Origin: Viola odorata | Taxonomy: Eukaryota > Streptophyta > Magnoliopsida > Malpighiales > Violaceae | Length of the DNA: 64,000 bases | NCBI GenBank assembly: GCA_963691705.1 | Contig: OY829541.1 | Coordinates: 17,726,564 to 17,790,563, forward strand | Direction: 5' to 3' | Shown here: piece by piece, positions 1 through 8,607 of the stretch | Layout: every line of letters starts with the position of its first letter | Numbering within the stretch: the first letter of the stretch is position 1 | The notes under the pieces: model-generated | What the model saw: only the letters and a program-made list of their open reading frames with translations | The model's database searches: none | What the model was told of the DNA's origin: nothing | Program-made: the position numbers and the translations under genes

Positions 1-869
1 GGCATGTCAACTTTCAATTTCAATTTCAATTTCTAGACCAAGCCAAACGGCATGTCAAATTTCAATTACAATTTCTAGACCATGCCCAATGGCATGTCAA
101 ATTTTAATTTCAATTTCTAGACCATGCCCAACGGCATGTTACACTCCAATTTCTAATCCATGCCCAAACGGTATGTCAATTTTATAATTTCAATTTCTAA
201 ACCATGCCCAATCGGCATGTCAAATTTCAATTTCTAATCCATGCACAAACGGCATGTCAATTTTATAATTTCAATTTCTAAACCATGCACAACGGCATGT
301 CAACTTTCAATTTCAATTTCAATTTCTAGACCAAGCCCAACGGCATGTCAAATTTCAATTACAATTTCTAGACCATGCCCAACGACATGTCAAATTTTAA
401 TTTCAATTTCTAGACCATGCCCAATGGCATGTCACACTCCAATTTCTAATCCATGCCCAAACGGCATGTCAATTTTATAATTTCAATTTCTAAACCATGC
501 CCAATCGGCATGTCAAATTTCAATTTCTAATCCATGCCCAAACGGCATGTCAATTTCATAATTTCAATTTCTAAACCATGCCCAACGGCATGTCAACTTT
601 CAATTTCAATTTCAATTTCTAGACCAAGCCAAACGGCATGTCAAATTTCAATTACAATTTCTAGACCATGCCCAATGGCATGTCAAATTTTAATTTCAAT
701 TTCTATACCATGCCAAACGGCATGTTACACTCCAATTTCTAATCCATGCCCAAACGGCATGTCAATTTTATAATTTCAATTTCTAATCCATGCCTTATCG
801 GCATGTCAAATTTCAATTTCTAATCCATGCCCAAACGGCATGTCAATTTCATAATTTCAATTTCTAAAC

Positions 870-885
870 CATGCCCAACGGCATG
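870..885. repeat. Monomer dyad CATGCC-CAAC-GGCATG (reference copy)
   Basis: A perfect 6-bp inverted repeat with a 4-nt spacer, at the head of nearly every monomer. Single-stranded DNA or a transcript could form a 6-bp stem. In A, F and G the spacer is 5 nt (CAAAC or CAATC). The dyad is broken in C (CAAGCC), in h units (CATGCAC) and in ACGACATG copies. Whether any protein binds it is unknown. Confidence 0.9.
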
Positions 886-913
886 TCAACTTTCAATTTC
901 AATTTCAATTTCT

Positions 914-955
914 AGACCAAGCCCAACGCCATGTCAAATTTTAATTTCAATTTCT
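914..955 (+). repeat. Chimeric C/D monomer
   Basis: The left half carries the C-specific CAAGCCC and the right half the D-specific TTTTAATTTC tail; the length stays 42 bp. The crossover lies in the identical middle of the two parents. This is the diagnostic monomer of U251. Compare the opposite D/C hybrid at 54384-54425. Confidence 0.88.
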
Positions 956-1072
956 AGACCATGCCCAACGGCATGTCACACTCCAATTTCTAATCCATGC
1001 CCAAACGGCATGTCAATTTTATAATTTCAATTTCTAAACCATGCCCAATCGGCATGTCAAATTTCAATTTCT

Positions 1073-1116
1073 AATCCATGCACAAACGGCATGTCAATTT
1101 CATAATTTCAATTTCT
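1073..1116 (+). repeat. Monomer type A (44 bp)
   Basis: Starts AATCCATG and has a 5-nt loop between the dyad arms (AAACGG rather than AACGG). Its tail contains TTTCATAATTTC. It differs from monomer F in most copies by a single base in the tail (TTTCATAA against TTTTATAA), which makes A and F likely exchange partners. The ATG of this monomer begins the repeat-borne open frames. In this copy the left dyad arm is damaged (CATGCAC). Confidence 0.93.
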
Positions 1117-1164
1117 AAACCATGCACAACGGCATGTCAACTTTCAATTTCAATTTCAATTTCT
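1117..1164 (+). repeat. Monomer type B (48 bp)
   Basis: Starts AAACCATG and has the longest tail: AACTTTC followed by three AATTTC-type hexamers. It is 6 bp longer than a standard 42-bp monomer, which fits gain of one hexamer. Variants include AACTTTTAATTTC, which marks the 212-bp units right of 25.9 kb, and AACTTTCCATTTCTATTTC, in the s units. Confidence 0.93.
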
Positions 1165-1206
1165 AGACCAAGCCCAACGGCATGTCAAATTTCAATTACA
1201 ATTTCT
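1165..1206 (+). repeat. Monomer type C (42 bp)
   Basis: Starts AGACCAAGCCC: the left dyad arm CATGCC has become CAAGCC, so the inverted repeat carries one mismatch. The tail contains AATTACAATTTC. The boundaries B/C, C/D and D/E all read TCTAGA. Confidence 0.92.
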
Positions 1207-1248
1207 AGACCATGCCCAACGACATGTCAAATTTTAATTTCAATTTCT
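1207..1248 (+). repeat. Monomer type D (42 bp)
   Basis: Starts AGACCATGCCC. The tail contains AAATTTTAATTTCAATTTC. Two head variants recur: ACGACATG (here) and AATGGCATG (in q units). D is the monomer missing from U251. Confidence 0.92.
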
Positions 1249-1284
1249 AGACCATGCCCAACGGCATGTCACACTCCCATTTCT
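1249..1284 (+). repeat. Monomer type E (36 bp)
   Basis: The shortest monomer, with tail CACACTCCCATTTCT or CACACTCCAATTTCT. It is one hexamer shorter than the 42-bp type. The CCCATTT/CCAATTT difference is a useful marker of unit ancestry. Other forms are GTTACACTCC (q units), CACATTCC (s units) and a CAATATCT ending (before U332). Confidence 0.92.
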
Positions 1285-1328
1285 AATCCATGCCCAAACG
1301 GCATGTCAATTTTATAATTTCAATTTCT
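1285..1328 (+). repeat. Monomer type F (44 bp)
   Basis: Nearly identical to A but with TTTTATAATTTC in the tail. That places a TAA in the frame running through A-E and ends the repeat-borne open frame. A recurrent right-hand variant has TTTTAAAATTTC, which removes that stop (for example in the units at 45646, 55885, 59994 and 62798). Confidence 0.92.
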
Positions 1329-1365
1329 AAACTATGCCCAATCGGCATGTCAAATTTCAATTTCT
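1329..1365 (+). repeat. Monomer type G (37 bp)
   Basis: Starts AAACC or AATCC and has loop CAATC between the dyad arms (CATGCC-CAATC-GGCATG), then a short tail with only two hexamers. It closes each 251-, 293- and 332-bp unit. Variants include CCTTATCGG (for example 529-821, 7018-7310) and CGGCTTGTC (for example near 8337, 10514, 59472 and 63656). Confidence 0.92.
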
Positions 1366-1786
1366 AATCCATGCCCAAACGGCATGTCAATTTCATAATT
1401 TCAATTTCTAAACCATGCCCAACGGCATGTCAACTTTCCATTTCTATTTCAATTTCTAGACCAAGCCCAACGGCAAGTCAAATTTTAATTTCAATTTCTA
1501 GACCATGCCCAACGGCATGTCACATTCCAATTTCTAAACCATGCCCAAACGGCATGTCAATTTTATAATTTCAATTTCTAATCCATGCCCAATCGGAATG
1601 TCAAATTTCAATTTCTAATCCATACCCAAACTGCATGTCAATTTCATAATTTCAATTTCTAAACCATGCCCAAGAGCATGTCAACTTTCAATATCAATTT
1701 CAATTTCTAGACCATGCCCAACGGCATGTCAAATTTCAATTTCAACTTCTAGACCATGCCCAACGGCATGTCACACTCCAATATCT

Positions 1787-2118
1787 AATCCATGCCCAAA
1801 CGGCATGTCAATTTCATAATTTCAATTTCTAAGCCATGCCCAACGGCATGTCAACTTTCAATTTCAATTTCTAGACAATGCCCAATCGGCATGTCGAATT
1901 TCATAATTTCAATTTCTAAACGATGCCCAACGACATGTCAAATTTCAATTTCAATTTCTAGACCATGCCCAACGGCATGTCAAATTTTAATTTCAATTTC
2001 TAGACCATGCCCAACGGCATGTCACACTCCAATTTCTAATCCATGCCCAAACGACATGTCAATTTTATAATTTCAATTTCTAAACCATGCCCAATCGGCA
2101 TGTCAAATTTCAATTTCT
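1787..2118 (+). repeat. U332 higher-order unit (reference copy)
   Basis: Eight monomers: A44, B'42 (B minus one hexamer), H45, D'42, D42, E36, F44, G37, summing to 332 bp. It nearly always follows a k-type U170 whose last monomer ends CAATATCT. It carries the longest regular repeat-borne open frame, 92 codons. In this copy D' starts AAACGATG, also seen in the copy at 16101. Confidence 0.93.
1873..1917 (+). repeat. Monomer type H (45 bp), found only in U332-type units
   Basis: Starts AGACAATG or AGACCATG and combines a G-like head (loop CAATC) with an A-like tail (TTTCATAATTTC). It has an extra CpG in GTCGAATTTC. It looks like a fusion of a G-type head and an A-type tail. Right of 25 kb its head becomes AGACAATACCC. 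Confidence 0.85.
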
Positions 2119-2333
2119 AATCCATGCCCAAACGGCATGTCAATTTCATAATTTCAATTTCTAAACCATGCCCAACGGCATGTCAACTTTTAATTTCATA
2201 ATTTCAATTTCTAAACCATGCCCAACGGCATGTCAATTTTATAATTTCAATTTCTTGACCATGCCCAACGGCATGTCAAATTTCAATTTCAACTTCTAGA
2301 CCATGCCCAACGACATGTCACACTCCAATATCT

Positions 2334-3502
2334 AATCCATGCCCAAACGGCATGTCAATTTCATAATTTCAATTTCTAAACCATGCCCAACGGCATGTCA
2401 ACTTTCAATTTCAATTTCTAGACCATGCCCAATCGGAATGTCGAATTTCATAATTTCAATTTCTAAACCATGCCCAACGGCATGTCAAATTTCATTTTCA
2501 ATTTCTAGACCATGCCCAACGGCATGTCAAATTTTAATTTCAATTTCTAGACCATGCCCAACGGCATGTCACACTCCAATTTCTAATCCATGCCCAAACG
2601 GCATGTCAATTTTATAATTTCAATTTCTAAACCATGCCCAATCGGCATGTCAAATTTCAATTTCTAATCCATGCCCAAACGGCATGTCAATTTCATAATT
2701 TCAATTTCTAAACCATGCCCAACGGCATGTCAACTTTCAATTTCAATTTCAATTTCTAGACCAAGCCAAACGGCATGTCAAATTTCAATTACAATTTCTA
2801 GACCATGCCCAATGGCATGTCAAATTTTAATTTCAATTTCTAGACCATGCCCAACGGCATGTTACACTCCAATTTCTAATCCATGCCCAAACGGCATGTC
2901 AATTTTATAATTTCAATTTCTAAACCATGCCCAATCGGCATGTCAAATTTCAATTTCTAATCCATGCACAAACGGCATGTCAATTTCATAATTTCAATTT
3001 CTAAACCATGCACAACGGCATGTCAACTTTCAATTTCAATTTCAATTTCTAGACCAAGCCCAACGGCATGTCAAATTTCAATTACAATTTCTAGACCATG
3101 CCCAACGACATGTCAAATTTTAATTTCAATTTCTAGACCATGCCCAACGGCATGTCACACTCCCATTTCTAATCCATGCCCAAACGGCATGTCAATTTTA
3201 TAATTTCAATTTCTAAACTATGCCCAATCGGCATGTCAAATTTCAATTTCTAATCCATGCCCAAACGGCATGTCAATTTCATAATTTCAATTTCTAAACC
3301 ATGCCCAACGGCATGTCAACTTTCCATTTCTATTTCAATTTCTAGACCAAGGCCAATGGCAAGTCAAATTTTAATTTCAATTTCTAGACCATGCCCAACG
3401 GCATGTCACATTCCAATTTCTAAACCGTGCCCAAACGGCATGTCAATTTTATAATTTCAATTTCTAATCCATGCCCAATCGGCATGTCAAATTTCAATTT
3501 CT
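2334..3502 (+). repeat. U332-U293q-U293h-U251s block
   Basis: Units begin at 2334, 2666, 2959 and 3252. The 3252 unit has CCAAGGCCAATGGCAAGTC in its third monomer. The whole block is copied at offset 14,314, and its first two units also at offset 19,187 (21521-22145). Confidence 0.92.
2666..2958 (+). repeat. U293q variant unit (reference copy)
   Basis: A standard 293-bp A-G unit marked by three linked changes: AAGCCAAACGG in C, CAATGGCATG in D and GTTACACTCC in E. The linked set recurs across the whole window (for example 529, 3754, 7018, 23739, 39601, 58613), so it behaves as one lineage. A sub-lineage with TTATACTCC in E is confined to the 2176-bp super-units. Confidence 0.92.
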
Positions 3503-4590
3503 AATCCATGCCCAAACTGCATGTCAATTTCATAATTTCAATTTCTAAACCATGCCCAAGAGCATGTCAACTTTCAATATCAATTTCAATTTCTAGACCA
3601 TGCCCAACGGCATGTCAAATTTCAATTTCAACTTCTAGACCATGCCCAACGGCATGTCACACTCCAATTTCTAATCCATGCCCAAACGGCATGTCAATTT
3701 TATAATTTCAATTTCTAAACCATGCCCAATCGGCATGTCAAATTTCAATTTCTAATCCATGCCCAAACGGCATGTCAATTTCATAATTTCAATTTCTAAA
3801 CCATGCCCAACGGAATGTCAACTTTCAATTTCAATTTCAATTTCTAGACCAAGCCAAACGGCATGTCAAATTTCAATTACAATTTCTAGACCATGCCCAA
3901 TGGCATGTCAAATTTTAATTTCAATTTCTAGACCATGCCCAACGGCATGTTACACTCCAATTTCTAATCCATGCCCAAACGGCATGTCAATTTTATAATT
4001 TCAATTTCTAAACCATGCCCAATCGGCATGTCAAATTTCAATTTCTAATCCATGCACAAACGGCATGTCAATTTCATAATTTCAATTTCTAAACCATGCA
4101 CAACGGCATGTCAACTTTCAATTTCAATTTCAATTTCTAGACCAAGCCCAACGGCATGTCAAATTTCAATTACAATTTCTAGACCATGCCCAACGACATG
4201 TCAAATTTTAATTTCAATTTCTAGACCATGCCCAACGGCATGTCACACTCCCATTTCTAATCCATGCCCAAACGGCATGTCAATTTTATAATTTCAATTT
4301 CTAAACTATGCCCAATCGGCATGTCAAATTTCAATTTCTAATCCATGCCCAAACGGCATGTCAATTTCATAATTTCAATTTCTAAACCATGCCCAACGGC
4401 ATGTCAACTTTCCATTTCTATTTCAATTTCTAGACCAAGGCCAATGGCAAGTCAAATTTTAATTTCAATTTCTAGACCATGCCCAACGGCATGTCACATT
4501 CCAATTTCTAAACCATGCCCAAACGGCATGTCAATTTTATAATTTCAATTTCTAATCCATGCCCAATCGGCATGTCAAATTTCAATTTCT
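3503..4590 (+). repeat. 1088-bp super-unit
   Basis: U251k 3503, U293q 3754, U293h 4047, U251s 4340. It parallels the 1339-bp super-unit that follows, but one U251k replaces the U170k plus U332 pair. The 251-bp difference is what an exchange between the E monomer of U170k and the E monomer of U332 would remove. Confidence 0.9.
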
Positions 4591-4760
4591 AATCCATGCC
4601 CAAACTGCATGTCAATTTCATAATTTCAATTTCTAAACCATGCCCAAGAGCATGTCAACTTTCAATATCAATTTCAATTTCTAGACCATGCCCAACGGCA
4701 TGTCAAATTTCAATTTCAACTTCTAGACCATGCCCAACGGCATGTCACACTCCAATATCT
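4591..4760 (+). repeat. U170k higher-order unit (reference copy)
   Basis: Four monomers, A44-B48-C42-E36, then directly the next A. It is marked by CAAACTGCATG in A, CCAAGAGCATG and CAATATC in B, and a CAATATCT end in E. It is always followed by U332 or a derivative. In B the insertion AGAGC replaces ACGGC, which destroys the dyad. Confidence 0.92.
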
Positions 4761-5929
4761 AATCCATGCCCAAACGGCATGTCAATTTCATAATTTCAAT
4801 TTCTAAGCCATGCCCAACGGCATGTCAACTTTCAATTTCAATTTCTAGACAATGCCCAATCGGCATGTCGAATTTCATAATTTCAATTTCTAAACCATGC
4901 CCAACGACATGTCAAATTTCATTTTCAATTTCTAGACCATGCCCAACGGCATGTCAAATTTTAATTTCAATTTCTAGACCATGCCCAACGGCATGTCACA
5001 CTCCAATTTCTAATCCATGCCCAAACGGCATGTCAATTTTATAATTTCAATTTCTAAACCATGCCCAATCGGCATGTCAAATTTCAATTTCTAATCCATG
5101 CCCAAACGGCATGTCAATTTCATAATTTCAATTTCTAAACCATGCCCAACGGCATGTCAACTTTCAATTTCAATTTCAATTTCTAGACCAAGCCAAACGG
5201 CATGTCAAATTTCAATTACAATTTCTAGACCATGCCCAATGGCATGTCAAATTTTAATTTCAATTTCTAGACCATGCCCAACGGCATGTTACACTCCAAT
5301 TTCTAATCCATGCCCAAACGGCATGTCAATTTTATAATTTCAATTTCTAAACCATGCCCAATCGGCATGTCAAATTTCAATTTCTAATCCATGCACAAAC
5401 GGCATGTCAATTTCATAATTTCAATTTCTAAACCATGCACAACGGCATGTCAACTTTCAATTTCAATTTCAATTTCTAGACCAAGCCCAACGGCATGTCA
5501 AATTTCAATTACAATTTCTAGACCATGCCCAACGACATGTCAAATTTTAATTTCAATTTCTAGACCATGCCCAACGGCATGTCACACTCCCATTTCTAAT
5601 CCATGCCCAAACGGCATGTCAATTTTATAATTTCAATTTCTAAACTATGCCCAATCGGCATGTCAAATTTCAATTTCTAATCCATGCCCAAACGGCATGT
5701 CAATTTCATAATTTCAATTTCTAAACCATGCCCAACGGCATGTCAACTTTCCATTTCTATTTCAATTTCTAGACCAAGGCCAATGGCAAGTCAAATTTTA
5801 ATTTCAATTTCTAGACCATGCCCAACGGCATGTCACATTCCAATTTCTAAACCATGCCCAAACGGCATGTCAATTTTATAATTTCAATTTCTAATCCATG
5901 CCCAATCGGCATGTCAAATTTCAATTTCT
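4591..5929 (+). repeat. 1339-bp super-unit
   Basis: U170k 4591, U332 4761, U293q 5093, U293h 5386, U251s 5679. Units from 3754 onwards recur here at an offset of 1339, and the next U170k-U332 pair (5930, 6100) follows at the same offset. Confidence 0.92.
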
Positions 5930-6431
5930 AATCCATGCCCAAACTGCATGTCAATTTCATAATTTCAATTTCTAAACCATGCCCAAGAGCATGTCAACTT
6001 TCAATATCAATTTCAATTTCTAGACCATGCCCAACGGCATGTCAAATTTCAATTTCAACTTCTAGACCATGCCCAACGGCATGTCACACTCCAATATCTA
6101 ATCCATGCCCAAACGGCATGTCAATTTCATAATTTCAATTTCTAAGCCATGCCCAACGGCATGTCAACTTTCAATTTCAATTTCTAGACAATGCCCAATC
6201 GGCATGTCGAATTTCATAATTTCAATTTCTAAACCATGCCCAACGACATGTCAAATTTCAATTTCAATTTCTAGACCATGCCCAACGGCATGTCAAATTT
6301 TAATTTCAATTTCTAGACCATGCCCAACGGCATGTCACACTCCAATTTCTAATCCATGCCCAAACGGCATGTCAATTTTATAATTTCAATTTCTAAACCA
6401 TGCCCAATCGGCATGTCAAATTTCAATTTCT
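5930..6431 (+). repeat. U170k + U332 leading into the 2176-bp domain
   Basis: U170k 5930-6099 and U332 6100-6431. From here rightwards the sequence is copied at offset 11,924 (17854 onwards), so this junction marks the start of a block later duplicated 12 kb away. Confidence 0.9.
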
Positions 6432-8607
6432 AATCCATGCCCAAACGGCATGTCAATTTCATAATTTCAATTTCTAAACCATGCACAACGGCATGTCAAC
6501 TTTCAATTTCAATTTCAATTTCTAGACCAAGCCCAACGGCATGTCAAATTTCAATTACAATTTCTAGACCATGCCCAACGACATGTCAAATTTTAATTTC
6601 AATTTCTAGACCATGCCCAACGGCATGTCACACTCCAATTTCTAATCCATGCCCAAACGGCATGTCAATTTTATAATTTCAATTTCTAAACCATGCCCAA
6701 TCGGCATGTCAAATTTCAATTTCTAATCCATGCCCAAACGGCATGTCAATTTCATAATTTCAATTTCTAAACCATGCCCAACGGCATGTCAACTTTCAAT
6801 TTCAATTTCAATTTCTAGACCAAGCCCAACGGCATGTCAAATTTCAATTACAATTTCTAGACCATGCCCAACGACATGTCAAATTTTAATTTCAATTTCT
6901 AGACCATGCCCAACGGCATGTCACACTCCAATTTCTAATCCATGCCCAAACGGCATGTCAATTTTATAATTTCAATTTCTAAACCATGCCCAATCGGCAT
7001 GTCAAATTTCAATTTCTAATCCATGCCCAAACGGCATGTCAATTTCATAATTTCAATTTCTAAACCATGCCCAACGGTATGTCAACTTTCAATTTCAATT
7101 TCAATTTCTAGACCAAGCCAAACGGCATGTCAAATTTCAATTACAATTTCTAGACCATGCCCAATGGCATGTCAAATTTTAATTTCAATTTCTAGACCAT
7201 GCCCAACGGCATGTTATACTCCAATTTCTAATCCATGCCCAAACGGCATGTCAATTTTATAATTTCAATTTCTAATCCATGCCTTATCGGCATGTCAAAT
7301 TTCAATTTCTAATCCATGCCCAAACGGCATGTCAATTTCATAATTTCAATTTCTAAACCATGCCCAACGGCATGTCAACTTTCAATTTCAATTTCAATTT
7401 CTAGACCAAGCCCAACGCCATGTCAAATTTTAATTTCAATTTCTAGACCATGCCCAACGGCATGTCACACTCCCATTTCTAATCCATGCCCAAACGACAT
7501 GTCAATTTTATAATTTCAATTTCTAAACTATGCCCAATCGGCATGTCAAATTTCAATTTCTAATCCATGCCCAAACGGCATGTCAATTTCATAATTTCAA
7601 TTTCTAAACCATGCCCAACGGCATGTCAACTTTCAATTTCAATTTCAATTTCTAGACCAAGCCCAACGCCATGTCAAATTTTAATTTCAATTTCTAGACC
7701 ATGCCCAACGGCATGTCACACTCCAATTTCTAATCCATGCCCAAACGGCATGTCAATTTTATAATTTCAATTTCTAAACCATGCCCAATCGGCATGTCAA
7801 ATTTCAATTTCTAATCCATGCACAAACGGCATGTCAATTTCATAATTTCAATTTCTAAACCATGCACAACGGCATGTGAACTTTCAATTTCAATTTCAAT
7901 TTCTAGACCAAGCCCAACGGCATGTCAAATTTCAATTACAATTTCTAGACCATGCCCAACGACATGTCAAATTTTAATTTCAATTTCTAGACCATGCCCA
8001 ACGGCATGTCACACTCCCATTTCTAATCCATGCCCAAACGGCATGTCAATTTTATAATTTCAATTTCTAAACCATGCCCAATCGGCATGTCAAATTTCAA
8101 TTTCTAATCCATGCCCAAACGGCATGTCAATTTCATAATTTCAATTTCTAAACCATGCCCAACGGCATGTCAACTTTCAATTTCAATTTCAATTTCCAGA
8201 CCAAGCCCAACGCCATGTCAAATTTTAATTTCAATTTCTAGACCATGCCCAACGGCATGTCACACTCCAATTTCTAATCCATGCCCAAACGGCATGTCAA
8301 TTTTATAATTTCAATTTCTAAACTATGCCCAATCGGCTTGTCAAATTTCAATTTCTAATCCATGCCCAAACGGCATGTCAATTTCATAATTTCAATTTCT
8401 AAACCATGCCCAACGGCATGTCAACTTTCCATTTCTATTTCAATTTCTAGACCAAAGCCAACGGCAAGTCAAATTTTAATTTCAATTTCTAGACCATGCC
8501 CAACGGCATGTCACATTCCAATTTCTAAACCATGCCCAAACGGCATGTCAATTTTATAATTTCAATTTCTAATCCATGCCCAATCGGCATGTCAAATTTC
8601 AATTTCT
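6432..8607 (+). repeat. 2176-bp super-unit, copy a
   Basis: Eight units: U293 6432, U293 6725, U293q 7018, U251 7311, U251 7562, U293h 7813, U251 8106, U251s 8357. Markers are the TTATACTCC E and CCTTATCGG G in the third unit, TTTCCAGACC in the seventh, CGGCTTGTC at its end and CCAAAGCCAACGG in the eighth. Private changes include GGTATG near 7077 and GCATGTGAAC near 7872. Confidence 0.94.

Larger units (their letters stand above)
822..1072 (+). repeat. U251 higher-order unit (reference copy)
   Basis: Six monomers, A44-B48-C/D42-E36-F44-G37, summing to exactly 251 bp. The third monomer (914-955) begins like C (AGACCAAGCCC) and ends like D (AAATTTTAATTTC), so U251 is explained as U293 with C and D fused by unequal exchange. 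The fused monomer also has a private GCCATG in place of GGCATG, which is shared by many U251 copies and points to one origin followed by spread. Confidence 0.94.
1073..1365 (+). repeat. U293 higher-order unit (reference copy, h variant)
   Basis: This is the most common unit in the window. It consists of seven monomers in fixed order, A44-B48-C42-D42-E36-F44-G37, which sum to exactly 293 bp. This copy has CATGCAC in place of CATGCCC in both A and B, which defines the h variant. Neighbouring units join head to tail without a spacer. It carries a 79-codon open frame from the ATG in A to the TAA in F; I regard this as non-coding. Confidence 0.95.
1..1616 (+). repeat. Left-end mixed unit block
   Basis: Units in order: truncated U293q 1-235 (lacks A and the first 14 bases of B), U293h 236-528, U293q 529-821, U251 822-1072, U293h 1073-1365, U251s 1366-1616. 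The A monomer of the unit at 236 has TTTTATAA instead of TTTCATAA, an F-type tail in the A position. The part from 1366 rightwards is copied at 15680 onwards. Confidence 0.92.
1617..2333 (+). repeat. U170k + U332 + irregular 215-bp unit
   Basis: U170k 1617-1786 (its A reads CATACCC, losing the ATG), U332 1787-2118, then a 215-bp irregular unit at 2119-2333 made of monomers of 44, 50, 43, 42 and 36 bp. The 50-bp monomer combines a B-like start with an extra ATTTCATAATTTC tail, and TTTCTTGACC replaces the usual TCTAGACC. The same irregular unit recurs at 16433-16647, and its right part near 21399-21520. Confidence 0.9.

Noticed and set aside
2119..2333. Transposon or other insertion in the irregular 215-bp unit
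   Set aside because: All of it parses into satellite monomers (44, 50, 43, 42, 36 bp), with no foreign sequence, terminal repeats or target-site duplication.
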